This document shows, piece after piece, positions 1 through 10,553 of a stretch of 64,000 nucleotides of DNA; position 1 is the first letter of the stretch; each line of letters begins with the position of its first letter. Location of the stretch: positions 30,194,385-30,258,384 of the forward strand of contig NC_056759.1 in NCBI RefSeq assembly GCF_018687715.1. The letters run 5' to 3'. Position numbers and translations under genes: made by a program. Under the pieces are notes generated by a model. It was not told where the DNA came from and made no database searches. It saw only the letters and a list, made by a program, of their open reading frames with translations. Origin of the DNA: Carya illinoinensis. Taxonomy: Eukaryota; Streptophyta; Magnoliopsida; Fagales; Juglandaceae.

Positions 1-360
1 CTTCTTTCAACTTTTGCACCCACCGGTTGGTCCCTCATTCCAGCACAACTCCAGCAAATCATGCACCGAATATACACAATCTTGCACGCACCGGTTGGTC
101 CCTCTCTCCACACGTCTCTCCAGCTCCAAACTCATGCACCGATACCTCAATTCAATTAAATTCCTTCACGTCTACCCCTGCCTTCTTTCACTCACCTGCA
201 CTTCACTTTTCAGTAAAAAACAAAGACACCTCTCATCACTTTCCAGCACAACACCAAGGCACCTCACTTCCTTCCTTTTTTCAGCACATGTCAACTCTTT
301 GTATGACTTTAATGTTGCACCACCAAAATTTCAAGCCTCCGTGAGTTTTGTTCAACCATG
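1..360. other. LTR-like fragment, no gene
   Basis: This C/A-rich stretch has two short overlapping frames and no recognisable protein. The motif caccggttggtccctc occurs twice (near 21 and 90), and tgcaccgaa-like words recur. Similar words (gcaccgg, tgcaccgaa) occur in the solo LTR at 60999-61426, so a relic of a related LTR is possible. This is inference only; no end or target duplication is visible because the window begins inside it. Confidence 0.25.
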
Positions 361-828
361 AATCACATGCATCTTGAATAATCAAAGGAAGAAAATAACC
401 ATTGATTCTTCATTTTGTGTCTTCTTTTTCAGCTGCCAAGCTTCCTCTCAATTAGTATGCATTTTTGATCATAAGTTCCAACCGGATCTCTTTTGAATTT
501 TATTTAAACTGAAAATAAGAAGAAAGAAATAACACTCAAAAAATAAATTATCAAAAACAGACTATATATGTGAGGAAATATTGTCTCATTAAATCATAAT
601 TATAAAATTAAGCATAAACATGATATCAATCAATTAAAAATCACAACTTGTATTTATGCTTATTAATCATTTTTTTCATCTAAAACCAATAATAGTGTCA
701 CGAATAATTTAAAATACATTGGTTTTAAATAGCTAAAACATGCAATATTTCAGCTCAATCAAGTACCAATTAAATAGATATTTATAATGTAATTATAAAA
801 TGCAATTATAATGTATAATTGTAAATAT
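361..828. other. AT-rich spacer
   Basis: I see no gene, RNA or clear repeat here. It is AT-rich sequence leading into the minisatellite that follows. Confidence 0.5.
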
Positions 829-1390
829 TTAAGTACTGTAATTAAATAGATTAATACTTAAAATCTAATTATACATTATTTAATTAAAGAATTATAATGT
901 ATTAGTGAAAATATTTAAGTACTCTAATTAAATAGATTAATACTCTAAATATTCTTATAAAATATTTAATTAAGGAATTATAATGAATTATTGAAAATAT
1001 TTAAGTACTCTAATTAAATATATTAATTAGTTAAAATATAATTATAAAATAAATAATTAAAAAATTATAATTAAATATTTGAAAATATTTAAGTGCTCTA
1101 ATTAAATAGATTAATACTCTTAATACTCTTATAAAATATTTAATTAAATAATTATAATGAATTATTGAAAATATTTATGTACTCTAATTAAATATATTAA
1201 GTAGTTAAAATATAATTATAAAAGAATTAATTAAAAATTATAATTAAATATTTGAAAATATTTAAGTATTCTAATTAAGATGATTAACATGATGGAATAT
1301 ACTTATACAATATTTAATTAAAGAATTATAATGTATAATTAAAAATATTTAAGTATTCTAATTAAATAGATTAATACTTCATTTTATACA
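829..1390. repeat. 86-bp AT-rich minisatellite, about 6.5 units
   Basis: Units begin near 829, 914, 1001, 1090, 1176 and 1263, with a partial one near 1350. Each starts with a form of aagtactctaattaaataga and ends with gaaaatattt. Units 3 and 5 (near 1001 and 1176) are closer to each other, sharing attagttaaaatataatta, than to units 2 and 4. This gives an alternating pattern of about 173 bp. It directly precedes the CACTA gene remnant and may be part of that element. Confidence 0.8.
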
Positions 1391-1412
1391 TTTATTATAA
1401 TTTTAAACAGAT

Positions 1413-2005
1413 ATGCCTCCTAAACGCAAAAGAATATATGAGCCATTCCCACCACTTACTAACTCCTCATGTGATTCACCTGCCAACAATGGTGGGCTAA
1501 CATCACCAGAACCAGAACAAGGTATTTTATCACTGTATATCTTTTAAATAAAATAATTTGATTAAAATATATGTTTTAATTTTTGTATATATAGCTATTG
1601 TAAACCAGCACCGAGTTAGAGGCATTACGATGGGTGTCTGCATAGAGAAAGTAAGGAAAGTGGGTAAATATATTTTTGTAAGTTTACGTTTATTAATTCC
1701 ATTATCTAAATATATTTTTGTTACTTATACTAATTTTAATGTTTTTCTTTTTGTAGGACAAGATGATATCTCTTAAAGACACTGCCAGATCGAATGACGA
1801 CAAGACTAAGAGGCTAGAGGAACCTGCACTTGAGATAGAACAATTGAGGTCGAAGGAAAAAGAGTTGCTGACCCAATTAGATTAAGCAGCAGATTTAGAG
1901 GCAAGATTAGAAGAGATGCTACAATTAAATAACCAAAAAATGTTTGAACAATTCCAGTCAATGATGTCCCAAAACCCTATGCCACCACTACCACCACAAT
2001 CATAA
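1413..2005 (+). pseudogene. CACTA Transposase_24-like (TNPA-type) gene remnant
   Basis: A start codon at 1413 opens a short proline-rich exon (MPPKRKRIYEPFPP...) that runs to a GT donor after 1520. A second candidate exon lies near 1593-1660. A last exon starts after ttgtag at about 1757 and encodes a charged coiled-coil tail ending in MPPLPPQS with a stop at 2003-2005. The last exon has one in-frame stop (gat taa gca), easily explained by CAA to TAA. The same start pattern (MQPKRQQRN) opens the Transposase_24-like genes at 31950 and 55698. The conserved central domain seen in those copies is missing here, so this looks like an internally deleted, non-autonomous derivative. The family call rests on overall arrangement and adjacent CACTA-type termini. 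Confidence 0.5.
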
Positions 2006-2119
2006 TTCATTTAATTTTTTTAATTGCCTTTATTTATGATGTTTGTAAACGTTTGAACAATTGATGTATATAGATTACAATTTGTATTAGTATGTTCTTT
2101 TTAATTAAATTTCAATTTA

Positions 2120-2530
2120 TTTGATCAATACCTTTCGAACTTCAAATAACCCGTTCGAATGGTAAATTATCATTTATGCATATATTCGAACAAAAATATA
2201 TCCATTCGAACAAAAAAAAACCCATTCGAATGTATCGGGAAATACAATCCGTGCGTTCGTTCGAACAATTAAATACTCATTCGAATAATTTTATTTTTCA
2301 AAACTCCGTTCGAACAGAAGATTTTCATAATAGATTGTTTGTTCAAATAGTTAATATTTTTGTTCGAACAAAAGTCACTTAAAATGTGTTGGTTCGAACG
2401 GCCTTAGTCAGATATGGTTACTGGTTCGAATTAACATTTCATGTTGTTTGAACAGAAATTTTTTCATTCGAACTTGATTCTGAAACGACATTTTTTTGTC
2501 TAAAAAAAAAAATTTCCGTTCGAACGGTTT
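2120..2530. repeat. CACTA subterminal repeats (TTCGAA)
   Basis: About 13 copies of TTCGAA in contexts such as cattcgaaca, cgttcgaatg and ggttcgaacgg fall within roughly 410 bp. The core is palindromic. CACTA elements carry short subterminal repeats bound by their own TNPA-type protein, and the gene just upstream is TNPA-like, so the placement fits. Confidence 0.7.
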
Positions 2531-2729
2531 CGACTGGTTCCGCCTAATTTCGTCCCTAAAAGTACTTTTTGGAGACGAAAATCAATTTTTGTCTCTGAAA
2601 ATTTTCTGAGACGGACTTTCTGAGACAAAATAGAGACAAAAAATTTTCGTCTCCAAAAATTTTTAGGGACGAAATTTAGATTTTTTGAGATAAAATTTTT
2701 TGTCTCAAAAAACCAATTCTCTTGTTGTG
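2531..2729. mobile_element. 3' terminal region of a CACTA element
   Basis: The stretch has alternating gagacgaaa/gagacaaaa and complementary ttttcgtctcc/tttttgtctc words that can fold on themselves. It ends in ttctcttgttgtg, the complement of a degenerate CACAACAAGAGAA terminus related to CACTACAAGAAAA. I place the element end at 2729. The 5' end was not located and may lie left of the window. Confidence 0.55.
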
Positions 2730-3187
2730 ACTTTTCTACTTCTACGAGTATAAAGCAATAACGAGGCAATGAAATGGAAACAAAAGATTAAGAGTTTACG
2801 TAGACAACTCGTACTAAGAACGAGGGAGAGATATATATATATATATGGTCTGTATGGGAATGTCTAGGTCACTAGCAAAAGTTTGATATGTAATCTTGTT
2901 AGGGCCACATGTACAGTTCTAGTCCAAAGTGTTGGTTTTAGACATAAATATTTTGGCCTTGCTCATAAAGTAGAAATTTAAAGTTGTATTAGAACTGTTA
3001 ATCTAGGTGGGTTTTTTTTTTTTTTTTGGCCCAATCTAGAACTCGGATAGCTGGATTTTGGTTCCAGGTTCTAGCCTGGGTCAAATCTCGGCCGGAACCC
3101 ATATTATAAAATCTGGATCCAGTTATGAAACACGGAATCCGGGTTTAAAATCTGGTACTCAAGTTATATAAATAAACAAAAACCCCT
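2730..3187. other. Spacer with a T-tract and a cc/gg-rich block
   Basis: No gene is visible. A TA run occurs near 2831-2846 and a 16-18 base T tract near 3011-3029. It is followed by sequence with ggcccaatctag, ctcggccggaaccc and ggatccagtt words. Such text is common at the edges of plant hAT-type elements, but I found no matching inverted terminus. Confidence 0.4.
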
Positions 3188-3268
3188 TCACTCTTCAACA
3201 GCCGCATTGCAGAACCTGTGCGATCTCCTCTCTCTCTCGGCCAAATTCCAAACCGAATGAAACCCTAG

Positions 3269-3333
<65 letters not shown>

Positions 3334-3453
3334 GTATCTTCCGCTTTCTTTCTCTTGCAAGATGACTTTTGGTCTTTTTGCTTGGGGGTAAAAAAATATA
3401 GTGAGTTTGGAACAGTGGCTCGGGCATTGATTCGATGGATCTTGTTACTAATT
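3188..3453 (+). other. Gene-start-like fragment (5' UTR and short first exon)
   Basis: The layout is typical of plant transcript leaders: aaaccctagctctcc, a long (CT)n tract at 3275-3331, a C/T-rich tail, then ATG near 3434. That ATG opens a ten-codon exon (MDLVTNSSIE) followed directly by gtaaaa, a plausible splice donor near 3464. No continuation exon was recognised downstream, and the sequence runs into spacer and then a Copia insertion. It could be the first exon of a gene disrupted or deleted downstream, or a captured promoter fragment. No function can be given. Confidence 0.25.
3275..3331. repeat. (CT)n microsatellite
   Basis: An uninterrupted CT run of about 28 units sits within the leader-like sequence. 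The opposite-strand Arg-Glu repeat frame across it is a translation artefact. Confidence 0.95.
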
Positions 3454-3479
3454 CATCTATAGAGGTAAAAAGAGCTTGA

Positions 3480-4468
3480 TATTGGAGGAAATATGGTTCA
3501 CTGGTTGCTTTGCTATATATATGGTTTTATTTTCATTTCTTTGTTTTTTATGGCCAGATCTAGGGTTCTTTCATTTTTTTTTAATTGTTGAAATCTACTG
3601 GGCCTTTCCTTTTTTAGAGTGTTTTGTTATTCATGTATATTTAAAAAAAAAAAAAAATCTATTATTTGTGTTATGGAAACTTAAAGGAAAAATGCTATTT
3701 TTGGATGGTTGTAGTTGGAGGCATCAACAATTCAGGATTTGAATCAAAGAAATCCATTGTTTATTCTCTGTAGTTTCATGTTGAGTTGCTAATATTTCTC
3801 TCCTCGATTCTACTTTGGTTTTTCTCATTACCCTTATGTTTTTGTTTATCTATTTGGTTACGGGGAAAATGATGGGGAAGAAAATTTGTCCTTGGTTTGT
3901 TACTTAGTATGCAGTTTTTTTAAACCATGATAAGCCCAGTTGAGCTATACGCTCGCAAAAACTAAATTCTTTCAAGGAAAATAGTTTAGCCATAAATGAA
4001 TTACATACAAATAAACCCACAAATTGATGTGGTTTGATGTGGTACGTCAGATTATAAAGTTACTTTTATTGCAAAGAGGATCTAACAGATTTCATGAAAT
4101 CACATCAGTTTGTAGGTTTATTTTATATAATTTCTTTGTGTTTGTAACAGCTCTCTTCTTTCAAATGCTATGTAATGAGTTATTTTCTATAAATAAAATG
4201 CAGAATTTGTGAGTGGTTTTAAGAGTTCCTTGAATATTGAATTTTTCCTATATGTTTGCATGTGGTCCCCAATGATTAATGCTTTTTTTCTTCATTAATG
4301 TAGATATTAGAGAGAAGTGGACAAATCTAGAGTGTTTGATTACTTTTTTAAAATATAGGTTGCAAAGAATATGCACGTGTGTACCAATTATATTTTAAAG
4401 GAAGTGTGCGAAGTACACGCATGCATTTAGTATTATTCCTAATTAATATATTATATTTGAAAAATTTG
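3480..4468. other. AT-rich intron-like spacer
   Basis: T-rich, intron-like sequence with several short A or T tracts. No coding sequence or known repeat was recognised. The stretch ends at the Copia target site TTATC (4469-4473). Confidence 0.4.
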
Positions 4469-4473
4469 TTATC

Positions 4474-4824
4474 TGTTATAAAACTTTTTAAAAGGAGAGA
4501 GAGAGAGATAGAGCTCAGAGAAGTTATGAAATTTATGAATTTCTTAAAGGATTCAACGATATATATAGGCGTACAAAGGGGACTATGCTAGTACTATGCT
4601 GGCACTATGCACTGTGCATATGTCGGCCAACTCACTATGCTAGTACTGTGCTGGCACTATGCATTGTGCATATGTCGGCCAACTCACTATGCTAGCACTA
4701 TGCACTGTTGCATATGTCGGCCAATTCACTATGCTAGTACTATGCTAGCACTATGCACTATGCATTTGACGGCTAGCTCAAGGTGGTCATACAATTTATT
4801 TTACAACAATGTTATTTTACAACA
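4474..4824 (-). repeat. Copia 3' LTR with internal minisatellite
   Basis: This 351-bp LTR is the downstream one in minus-strand orientation. It includes a GA-rich segment (agagagagagatagag), a TATA-like atatatataggcg and about three imperfect units of a ~60-bp tandem repeat built on cactatgctagtactatgc and gtgcatatgtcggcc (about 4587-4770). Confidence 0.9.
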
Positions 4825-5046
4825 CTCTCCCTTTGGATGACCACATATAATGAATATGCCTCGTTAAAATCTTGCCAAGGAAAAACCCTGTGGGAAAAAA
4901 CCAATGGCGAAGGAAAAAGAGTACAATATTCATGTGTACCGTAAAATGCTTTAAGATTGCCTCATTAAAACCTTGCAAAGGAAAACCCAGTGGGATAAAA
5001 CCTTAGCGAAGGAAAAAGAGTACAATCAGCATAAGTCTTCAAGACA

Positions 5047-6787
5047 TTACTCCCCCTGAAAAGTGCATGATAAAAGGTCTTCAAGTCTCCGCATTCTAAT
5101 GTTCTGCACAATCTTCTTAAATGTTGCAGTTGGTAATGCTTTTGTGAATAAATCTGCCAGATTATCACTTGATCGTATCTGCTTGACTTTAATTTCACCT
5201 TTCTCTTGAAGTTTATGAGTATAAAAGAATTTAGGTGAAATATGTTTGGTTCTATCACTTTTGATATATCCTCCTTTAATTTGAGTAATACAAGCAGCAT
5301 TATCTTCGTATAAAGTTGTTGGACTATCATTAATCACTGGAAGACCACACTTTTCTTGAATATGTTGGATCATTGATCTTAGCCAAATGCATTCTCGACT
5401 TGCTTCATGAATTGCAATGATCTCTGAGTGATTTGAAGAGGTAGCAGATAGTGTTTGTTTGACAGATCTCCATGATATAGCAGAATTTCCATAAGTAAAT
5501 ACATATCCAGTTTGAGATCTACCTCTATGTGGATCTGAAAGATAACCTGCATCTGCATATCCAACTAATTGTGGACTTGAACCATGTTGATAAAATAATC
5601 CCATATCAACCGTACCTCGAAGGTATCGAAGGATATGTTTAATGCCATTCCAATGTCTTCGAGTTGGTGCGGAACTATATCTTGCAAGTAAATTAACTGA
5701 AAATGCAATATCAGGCCGAATGCAATTTGCAAGATACATCAGGGCTCCAATTGCACTGAGATAAGGTATTTCAGGACCAAGAATTTCTTCATTGTCTTCA
5801 CAAGGATGAAATGGATCCTTCTGCACATTAAGTGATCGAACAACCATTGGAGTACTCAGGGGATGAGCTTTGTCCATGTAAAAGTGTTTCAAGACTTTCT
5901 CTGTATAATTTGACTGATGAATGAGAATTCCATTTGGCAAATGCTCGAGCTGCAGGCCGAGACAAAATTTCGTTTTGCCAAGATCCTTCATTTCAAATTC
6001 ATTCTTTAAATATGTAGCGGTTCTTCTGATCTCTTCAGGAGTTCCAACAAGATTTAGATCATCAACATAAACAGCAATAATAACAAATCCGGAGTCTGAT
6101 TTCTTAATAAAAACACATGGGCATATTGGATTATTCTCAAATCCTTCTTTCAATAGATATTCGCTAAGGCGTTTATACCACATGCATCCGGATTGTTTTA
6201 ACCCATATAAAGATCTTTGAAGCTTAATAGAATACATACTTCTGGATGTACTCAGATTAGAAGCTTCAGGCATTTTATATCCTTCAGGGATTTTCATATA
6301 TATATATGTCATGATCTAATGATCCATATAAATATGCAATGACCACATCCATCAATTGCATATTCAATCTTTTTATAACTGCCAAACTGATCAAATATCT
6401 GAATGTGATTGCATCCATAACAGGAGAGTATGTTTCCTCATAATCAATCCCCGATTTCTGCAGGAAACCTTGTGCAACAAGTCGTGCTTTATATCGCACA
6501 ATTTCATTGTTTTCATTACGTTTACATATAAATACCCATTTATATCCAACGGGCATTACACCATTTGGTGTTTGTTTAATTGGTCCAAAGACCTCTTGCT
6601 TTGCTAGCGAGTTTAATTCAGCTTCAATAGCTGATTTCCATTTTGGCCAGTCATTTCTACGTCGACATTCTTCGACAGTTCTTGGCTCAATTTCTTCATT
6701 ACTTCTGGTAATGTCAAGAGCCATTTTATATGAAAATATTTTGTCGACAACAGTTTTATTTCTATTTAAAATTTCTCCTGTACTCAT
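5047..6787 (-). pseudogene. Copia reverse transcriptase and RNase H
   Basis: The upstream part (6787-6284) holds the start of the Copia RT domain (WKSAIEAELNSLAKQ, YKWVFICKRN, YKARLVAQGFLQ, ETYSPV). The downstream part (6312-5047, 421 aa frame) carries the catalytic YVDD in AVYVDDLNLVG and the RNase H section (GYADAGYLSDP, YEDNAACI). It ends near ADLFTKALP, the usual C-terminal motif. The two frames overlap around 6284-6312 across an atatatatat run, so a slippage-type frameshift separates them. Both halves are otherwise long and open, which suggests modest age. Confidence 0.93.
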
Positions 6788-6826
6788 GAAATGTATCGAG
6801 ATCTCGTTATTTTCAGGTACCTGTCC

Positions 6827-7915
6827 CTATTTAAGGGAAGACATTTCATGAAATACCTCTTCAGGAGGTTCTTTCTCAGGAGATTTACTCTCTTCAGGAG
6901 CATCAATTACTCTTATGGCCTGTGTTGGTATGGACTCTTCAGGAGTACCAAATTCATTTTGTATTTTCCTCTTTCGAGGAATTTTGTCCTTAGCACCAAT
7001 AGGTCGTCCACGCTTCAAGCGTATCTTAGACTCGCCTATTGCTATTTTGGCAACTTGTCCTTCAGGGACTGCAATCCTTGCTGGAACATTAACAGCATGA
7101 ATATATGATTTTACCACACCTTTAGTGTCAGTAAATACATCCGGTAATTGGTTTGCAACACTTTGCAAATGAATAATCTTTTGAACCTCTAGATTACATT
7201 CTTTTATACGAGGATCAAATTGGGAAAGAGCTTTATTTTCCCAAGTAATTTCCTGTCGTGCTTCAGGCACCGACTTCTCATTACCCAATGTTGGAAAAAT
7301 GGATTCATCAAAATGACAATCCTCAAAACGTGCCTTAAACATATCTCCTGTAAGAGGCTCAAGGTATCTGATAATAGATGGAGAATCAAACCCAACATAT
7401 ATCCTAAGTCTACGTTGAGGGCCCATCTTTGTACGTTGTGGAGGTGCAATTGGAACATATACAGTACATCCAAAAATACGAAGATGAGAAATATTTGGTT
7501 GCTGACCAAATGCAAGCTGTAATGGTGAATATTTGTGATATGCTGATGGTCTAACTCGAATTAATGATGCTGCATGAATTATAGCATGTCCCCAAGCAGA
7601 AATAGGAAGATTTGATTTAATGAGTAAAGGTCTAGCGATTAGCTAAAGCCTTTTAATCAATGATTCAGCTAAACCATTTTGAGTGTGTGTGTGGGCAACT
7701 GGATGTTCAACATCTATTCCTATTGACATGCAATAATTATCAAAAGCTTGAGATGTAAATTCTCTTGCATTATCCAATCGAATAGTTTTAATTGGATAGT
7801 CAGGGAATTGTGCTCGTAGCTTAATTATTTGTGCAAGAAGTTTAGCAAATGCAACATTTCTAGTGAAAAGTAGACAAACATGTGACCATCGACTTGATGA
7901 ATCAATTAAAACCAT
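6827..7915 (-). pseudogene. Copia integrase core and C-terminal region
   Basis: The integrase core sits at 7915-7643. All three catalytic acidic residues can be seen: D in VLIDSSSRW, D in IRLDNAREF and E in NGLAESLIK. The following 7515-6827 stretch, in shifted frames, holds the linker region (MGPQRRLRIYVGFDSPSIIRY) and basic C-terminal part (RLKRGRPIGAKDKIPRKRK). In-frame stops near 7640 and frame changes near 7430 break it. Confidence 0.88.
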
Positions 7916-7993
7916 AAAATATCTGAACGGTCCACTTGATGGTTGAATAGACCCACATATATCCCCATGAATCCTTTGTAAAAAAGATGGAGA

Positions 7994-8602
7994 TTAAAAA
8001 AAAACCTTTGAGATAGATGGTTTGATAATCAATTTACCTTGAGAACATGCAGAGCATGGATATTCATTGGGTAAGATAATCTTCTCATTCTTTAGGGGAT
8101 GCCCATACGAATTATCAATTATTCGTCTCATCATTATTGATCCCGGATGTCCAAGGCGATCATGCCAAGTCATAAATATTTTGGGATCAATGCACTTCTG
8201 GTGCATTACAACATGTGATTCAATTGTTCTCATTTCTGTATAATACAATCCAGATGAGAGGGCAGACAGTTTTTCTAATACGAGCTTCTGGCTCGAAATT
8301 ATTTTAGTAATGAGAAGATGCTCTTTCTTGTCTTCGTTAATGGTTTCAATATGACTACCATTACGACGTATATTTTTAAAACTCAATAAATTTCATCTGG
8401 ATTGTGAAGAAAATAGAGCATCATCAATACAAAATTTGGTGCCATTAGGCAACACAATATAAGCTCTTCCGGAGCCTTCAATTATATTCGATGAACCAGA
8501 AATGGTATGAACATAGGCTTTACACAATGTTAGATTTTGAAAATATTTTTTATCCTTAAGATAGAATTGTGTGAGTTGTAGCACTGTCAGCCAGACATAC
8601 AT
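7994..8602 (-). pseudogene. Copia protease tail and GAG-pre-integrase zinc domain
   Basis: The 8602-8393 frame contains HTISGSSNIIEGSGRAYIV and LPNGTKFCIDDALF, matching the C-terminal half of Copia protease. The catalytic D[ST]G region would lie upstream, where the frame is broken. The 8386-7994 frame holds the pre-integrase domain with WHDRLGHPG and CSACSQGK, giving the H...C..C zinc ligands. A stop near 8390 separates the two. Confidence 0.85.
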
Positions 8603-8734
8603 CTCTATTATTCATCTCAGAGATAGAAAGTTCATCAATAAGACTCATGATTCTACAAAATATATAAAACTTTCATTACTACAAAACATTGCAGAATAAA
8701 AATATTTTACAATAATATAAAGGAAATACATTAA

Positions 8735-9767
8735 TTAAAAAGGAACACTTCCATGATCAACTCTACCACTAGAATCTTCAAAGAAATCAGAAACATCAAG
8801 GCTTGTAATATCTTCTCCATCTATAGAATTTAAAGCATATGATGGTTCAGCAAAATTTGTTTCAAATTTCTTTGTTTTTTCTTTTATAGAAGATTGGTAT
8901 AAGTCAGCCAAGTGATTAGCTGTACGACAGGTACGAGCCCAATGTCCAGTCATACCACATCTATGGCATCCATCTTCATCTTTCTTTAAAAATTTGTTTT
9001 GAGGACCTTTGCCCTTCTCTGAGTTGAACCACTTCTGATGGTACGGTGTATATCTATTATTATCCATTTTAGTGTGGTCACTTCTAGGACCTCCACTTCT
9101 ATAGTTTTTCTTACCACGTCCACGTCCTCTTTTTCTTTAAAAAGATGCACCATTCGCTTCTGGAAATGATGTAAATTTAGTACCATTCACTTCAGGGAAT
9201 GATATAGAACCAGTAGGACGTGACTGGTGATTTCTTAACAAAAGCTCATTATTTTGCTCAGCTAAGTTCAGAATATTTCTTGAATTTTCGCTCTCGATAC
9301 TGCTGCTGCAGGAGCACATTCGAGGCATGAAAAGTAGTATATGTCTTCTCTAACAAGTCATCATCAGTGACTTTTTCACCACATAATTTCAATAGCGAGC
9401 TAATTTTAAAGAGTGCAGAGTTATACTCACTAACACTCTTGAAGTCTTGCAACCTCAGGTGCATCCAATCATGGCGAGTTTTTGGGAGGATTACAGTTTT
9501 CTGGTGTTCATATCTCTCCCTTAAATCATTCCACAAAATAAGTGGATCTTTCACCGTTAAATACTCAGTTTTTAATTCTTCATGAAGATGGTGCCGAAAG
9601 AAAATCATTGTCTTAGCACGGTCCTGCAGGGACCCTTGATTTCCTTCTTTAATTGTATATCCCAGGTTCATTGCATCCAGATGGATCTCAGTATCAAGGA
9701 TCCAAGATAAATAATTTTTCCCAAAAATGTCAAGAGCAACGAATTCCAATTTTGTAAGATTTGACAT
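8735..9767 (-). pseudogene. Copia gag with CCHC zinc knuckle
   Basis: A likely start at 9767 (MSNLTKLEFVALDIFGKNY) opens a typical Copia gag domain with RHDWMHLRLQDFKSVSEYN near 9480-9440. Frame shifts near 9320 and 9130 break it. The zinc knuckle CHRCGMTGHWARTC (C-x2-C-x4-H-x4-C) lies near 8930-8975 in the 9067-8735 frame. Gag forms the virus-like particle and the knuckle binds element RNA. Confidence 0.88.
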
Positions 9768-9908
9768 TTTTCTACATATATAAATCAGGAACATAAGTAT
9801 GTTTAATATTTCATATTCATTTTGAAAACTACAAAAATATATTGAAAAATTTACTTAAAGTAGAGGACTACTAGCTTCAAAATCGTTAGAACTTTCATGC
9901 TGATAACG

Positions 9909-10277
9909 TATTATAAAACTTTCTAAAAGGAGAGAGAGAGAGAGATAGAGTTCAGAGAAGTTATAAAACTTATGAATTTCTTAAAGGATTCAACGATATA
10001 TATAGGCGTACAAAAGGGACTATGCTAGCTCACTATGCTAGTACTATGCTGGCACTATGCACTGTGCATATGTCGGCCAACTCACTATGCTAGTACTGTG
10101 CTGGCACTATACACTGTGCATATGTCGGCCAATTCACTATGCTAATACTATACTAGCACTATGCACTGTACATATATCGGCCAATTCACTATACTAATAT
10201 TATGCTAGAACTATGCATTTGACGGCTAGCTCAAGGTGGTCATACAATTTATTTTACAACAATGTTATTTTACAACA
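9909..10277 (-). repeat. Copia 5' LTR
   Basis: This 369-bp LTR matches 4474-4824. It carries many more G-to-A changes on the plus strand (for example ctaatactatactag against ctagtactatgctag). That pattern fits deamination of methylated cytosine on the coding strand. The tandem repeat units differ slightly in number from the other LTR. Confidence 0.9.
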
Positions 10278-10282
10278 TTATC

Positions 10283-10553
10283 CTAATTGGTCTCTAATTT
10301 TGATTGGCATGATGGACTTATAAATTATGGACCCTATACTTATTTAATGACTCAACGTACTTAGCATATTAAAGTGGAGGTAACGCCATAATATTAGGGA
10401 AACGAACTTAAAAGTAATTATTTAAATCTCACGTAAGGACAACCAGAATTTTTACACTGTAGTAATAGGAGAATGCTTTCTTATTCGATAATGATTAATT
10501 ATCCCGCAAGAAGGACAGCCGCGTTTTGGCAGCTAGTGATAGACGCAAAAGGA
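10283..10553. other. CAD-A 3' flank, no gene
   Basis: AT-rich sequence. A short part near 10478-10502 (cttattcgataatgattaat) resembles the flank 3' of the CAD pseudogene near 60440-60465. It therefore belongs to the ancestral CAD duplication unit. Confidence 0.5.

Larger units (their letters stand above)
4474..10277 (-). mobile_element. Full-length Ty1/Copia retrotransposon, decayed
   Basis: Two LTRs (4474-4824 and 9909-10277) bound a minus-strand gag-pol remnant. The target duplication TTATC is perfect at 4469-4473 and 10278-10282. The LTR begins TGTTGTAAAATAA on the minus strand and ends TTTTATAACA; the upstream LTR copy has lost its terminal G at 9910. A primer-site-like stretch ttatcagcatgaaag follows the 5' LTR. 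The polypurine tract aaagggagag lies immediately before the 3' LTR (4825-4834 on the plus strand). Gene order is gag, zinc knuckle, protease, integrase, reverse transcriptase and RNase H, which is the Copia order. Frames are broken by several stops and shifts, so the element is not autonomous. Confidence 0.95.

Noticed and set aside
3188..3427. Minus-strand frame with a long Arg-Glu repeat
   Set aside because: It is the translation of the (CT)n microsatellite and has no family similarity.
4587..4770. Possible CRISPR-like repeat array
   Set aside because: The units are contiguous and imperfect within an LTR of a plant retrotransposon, with no spacers. It is a minisatellite.
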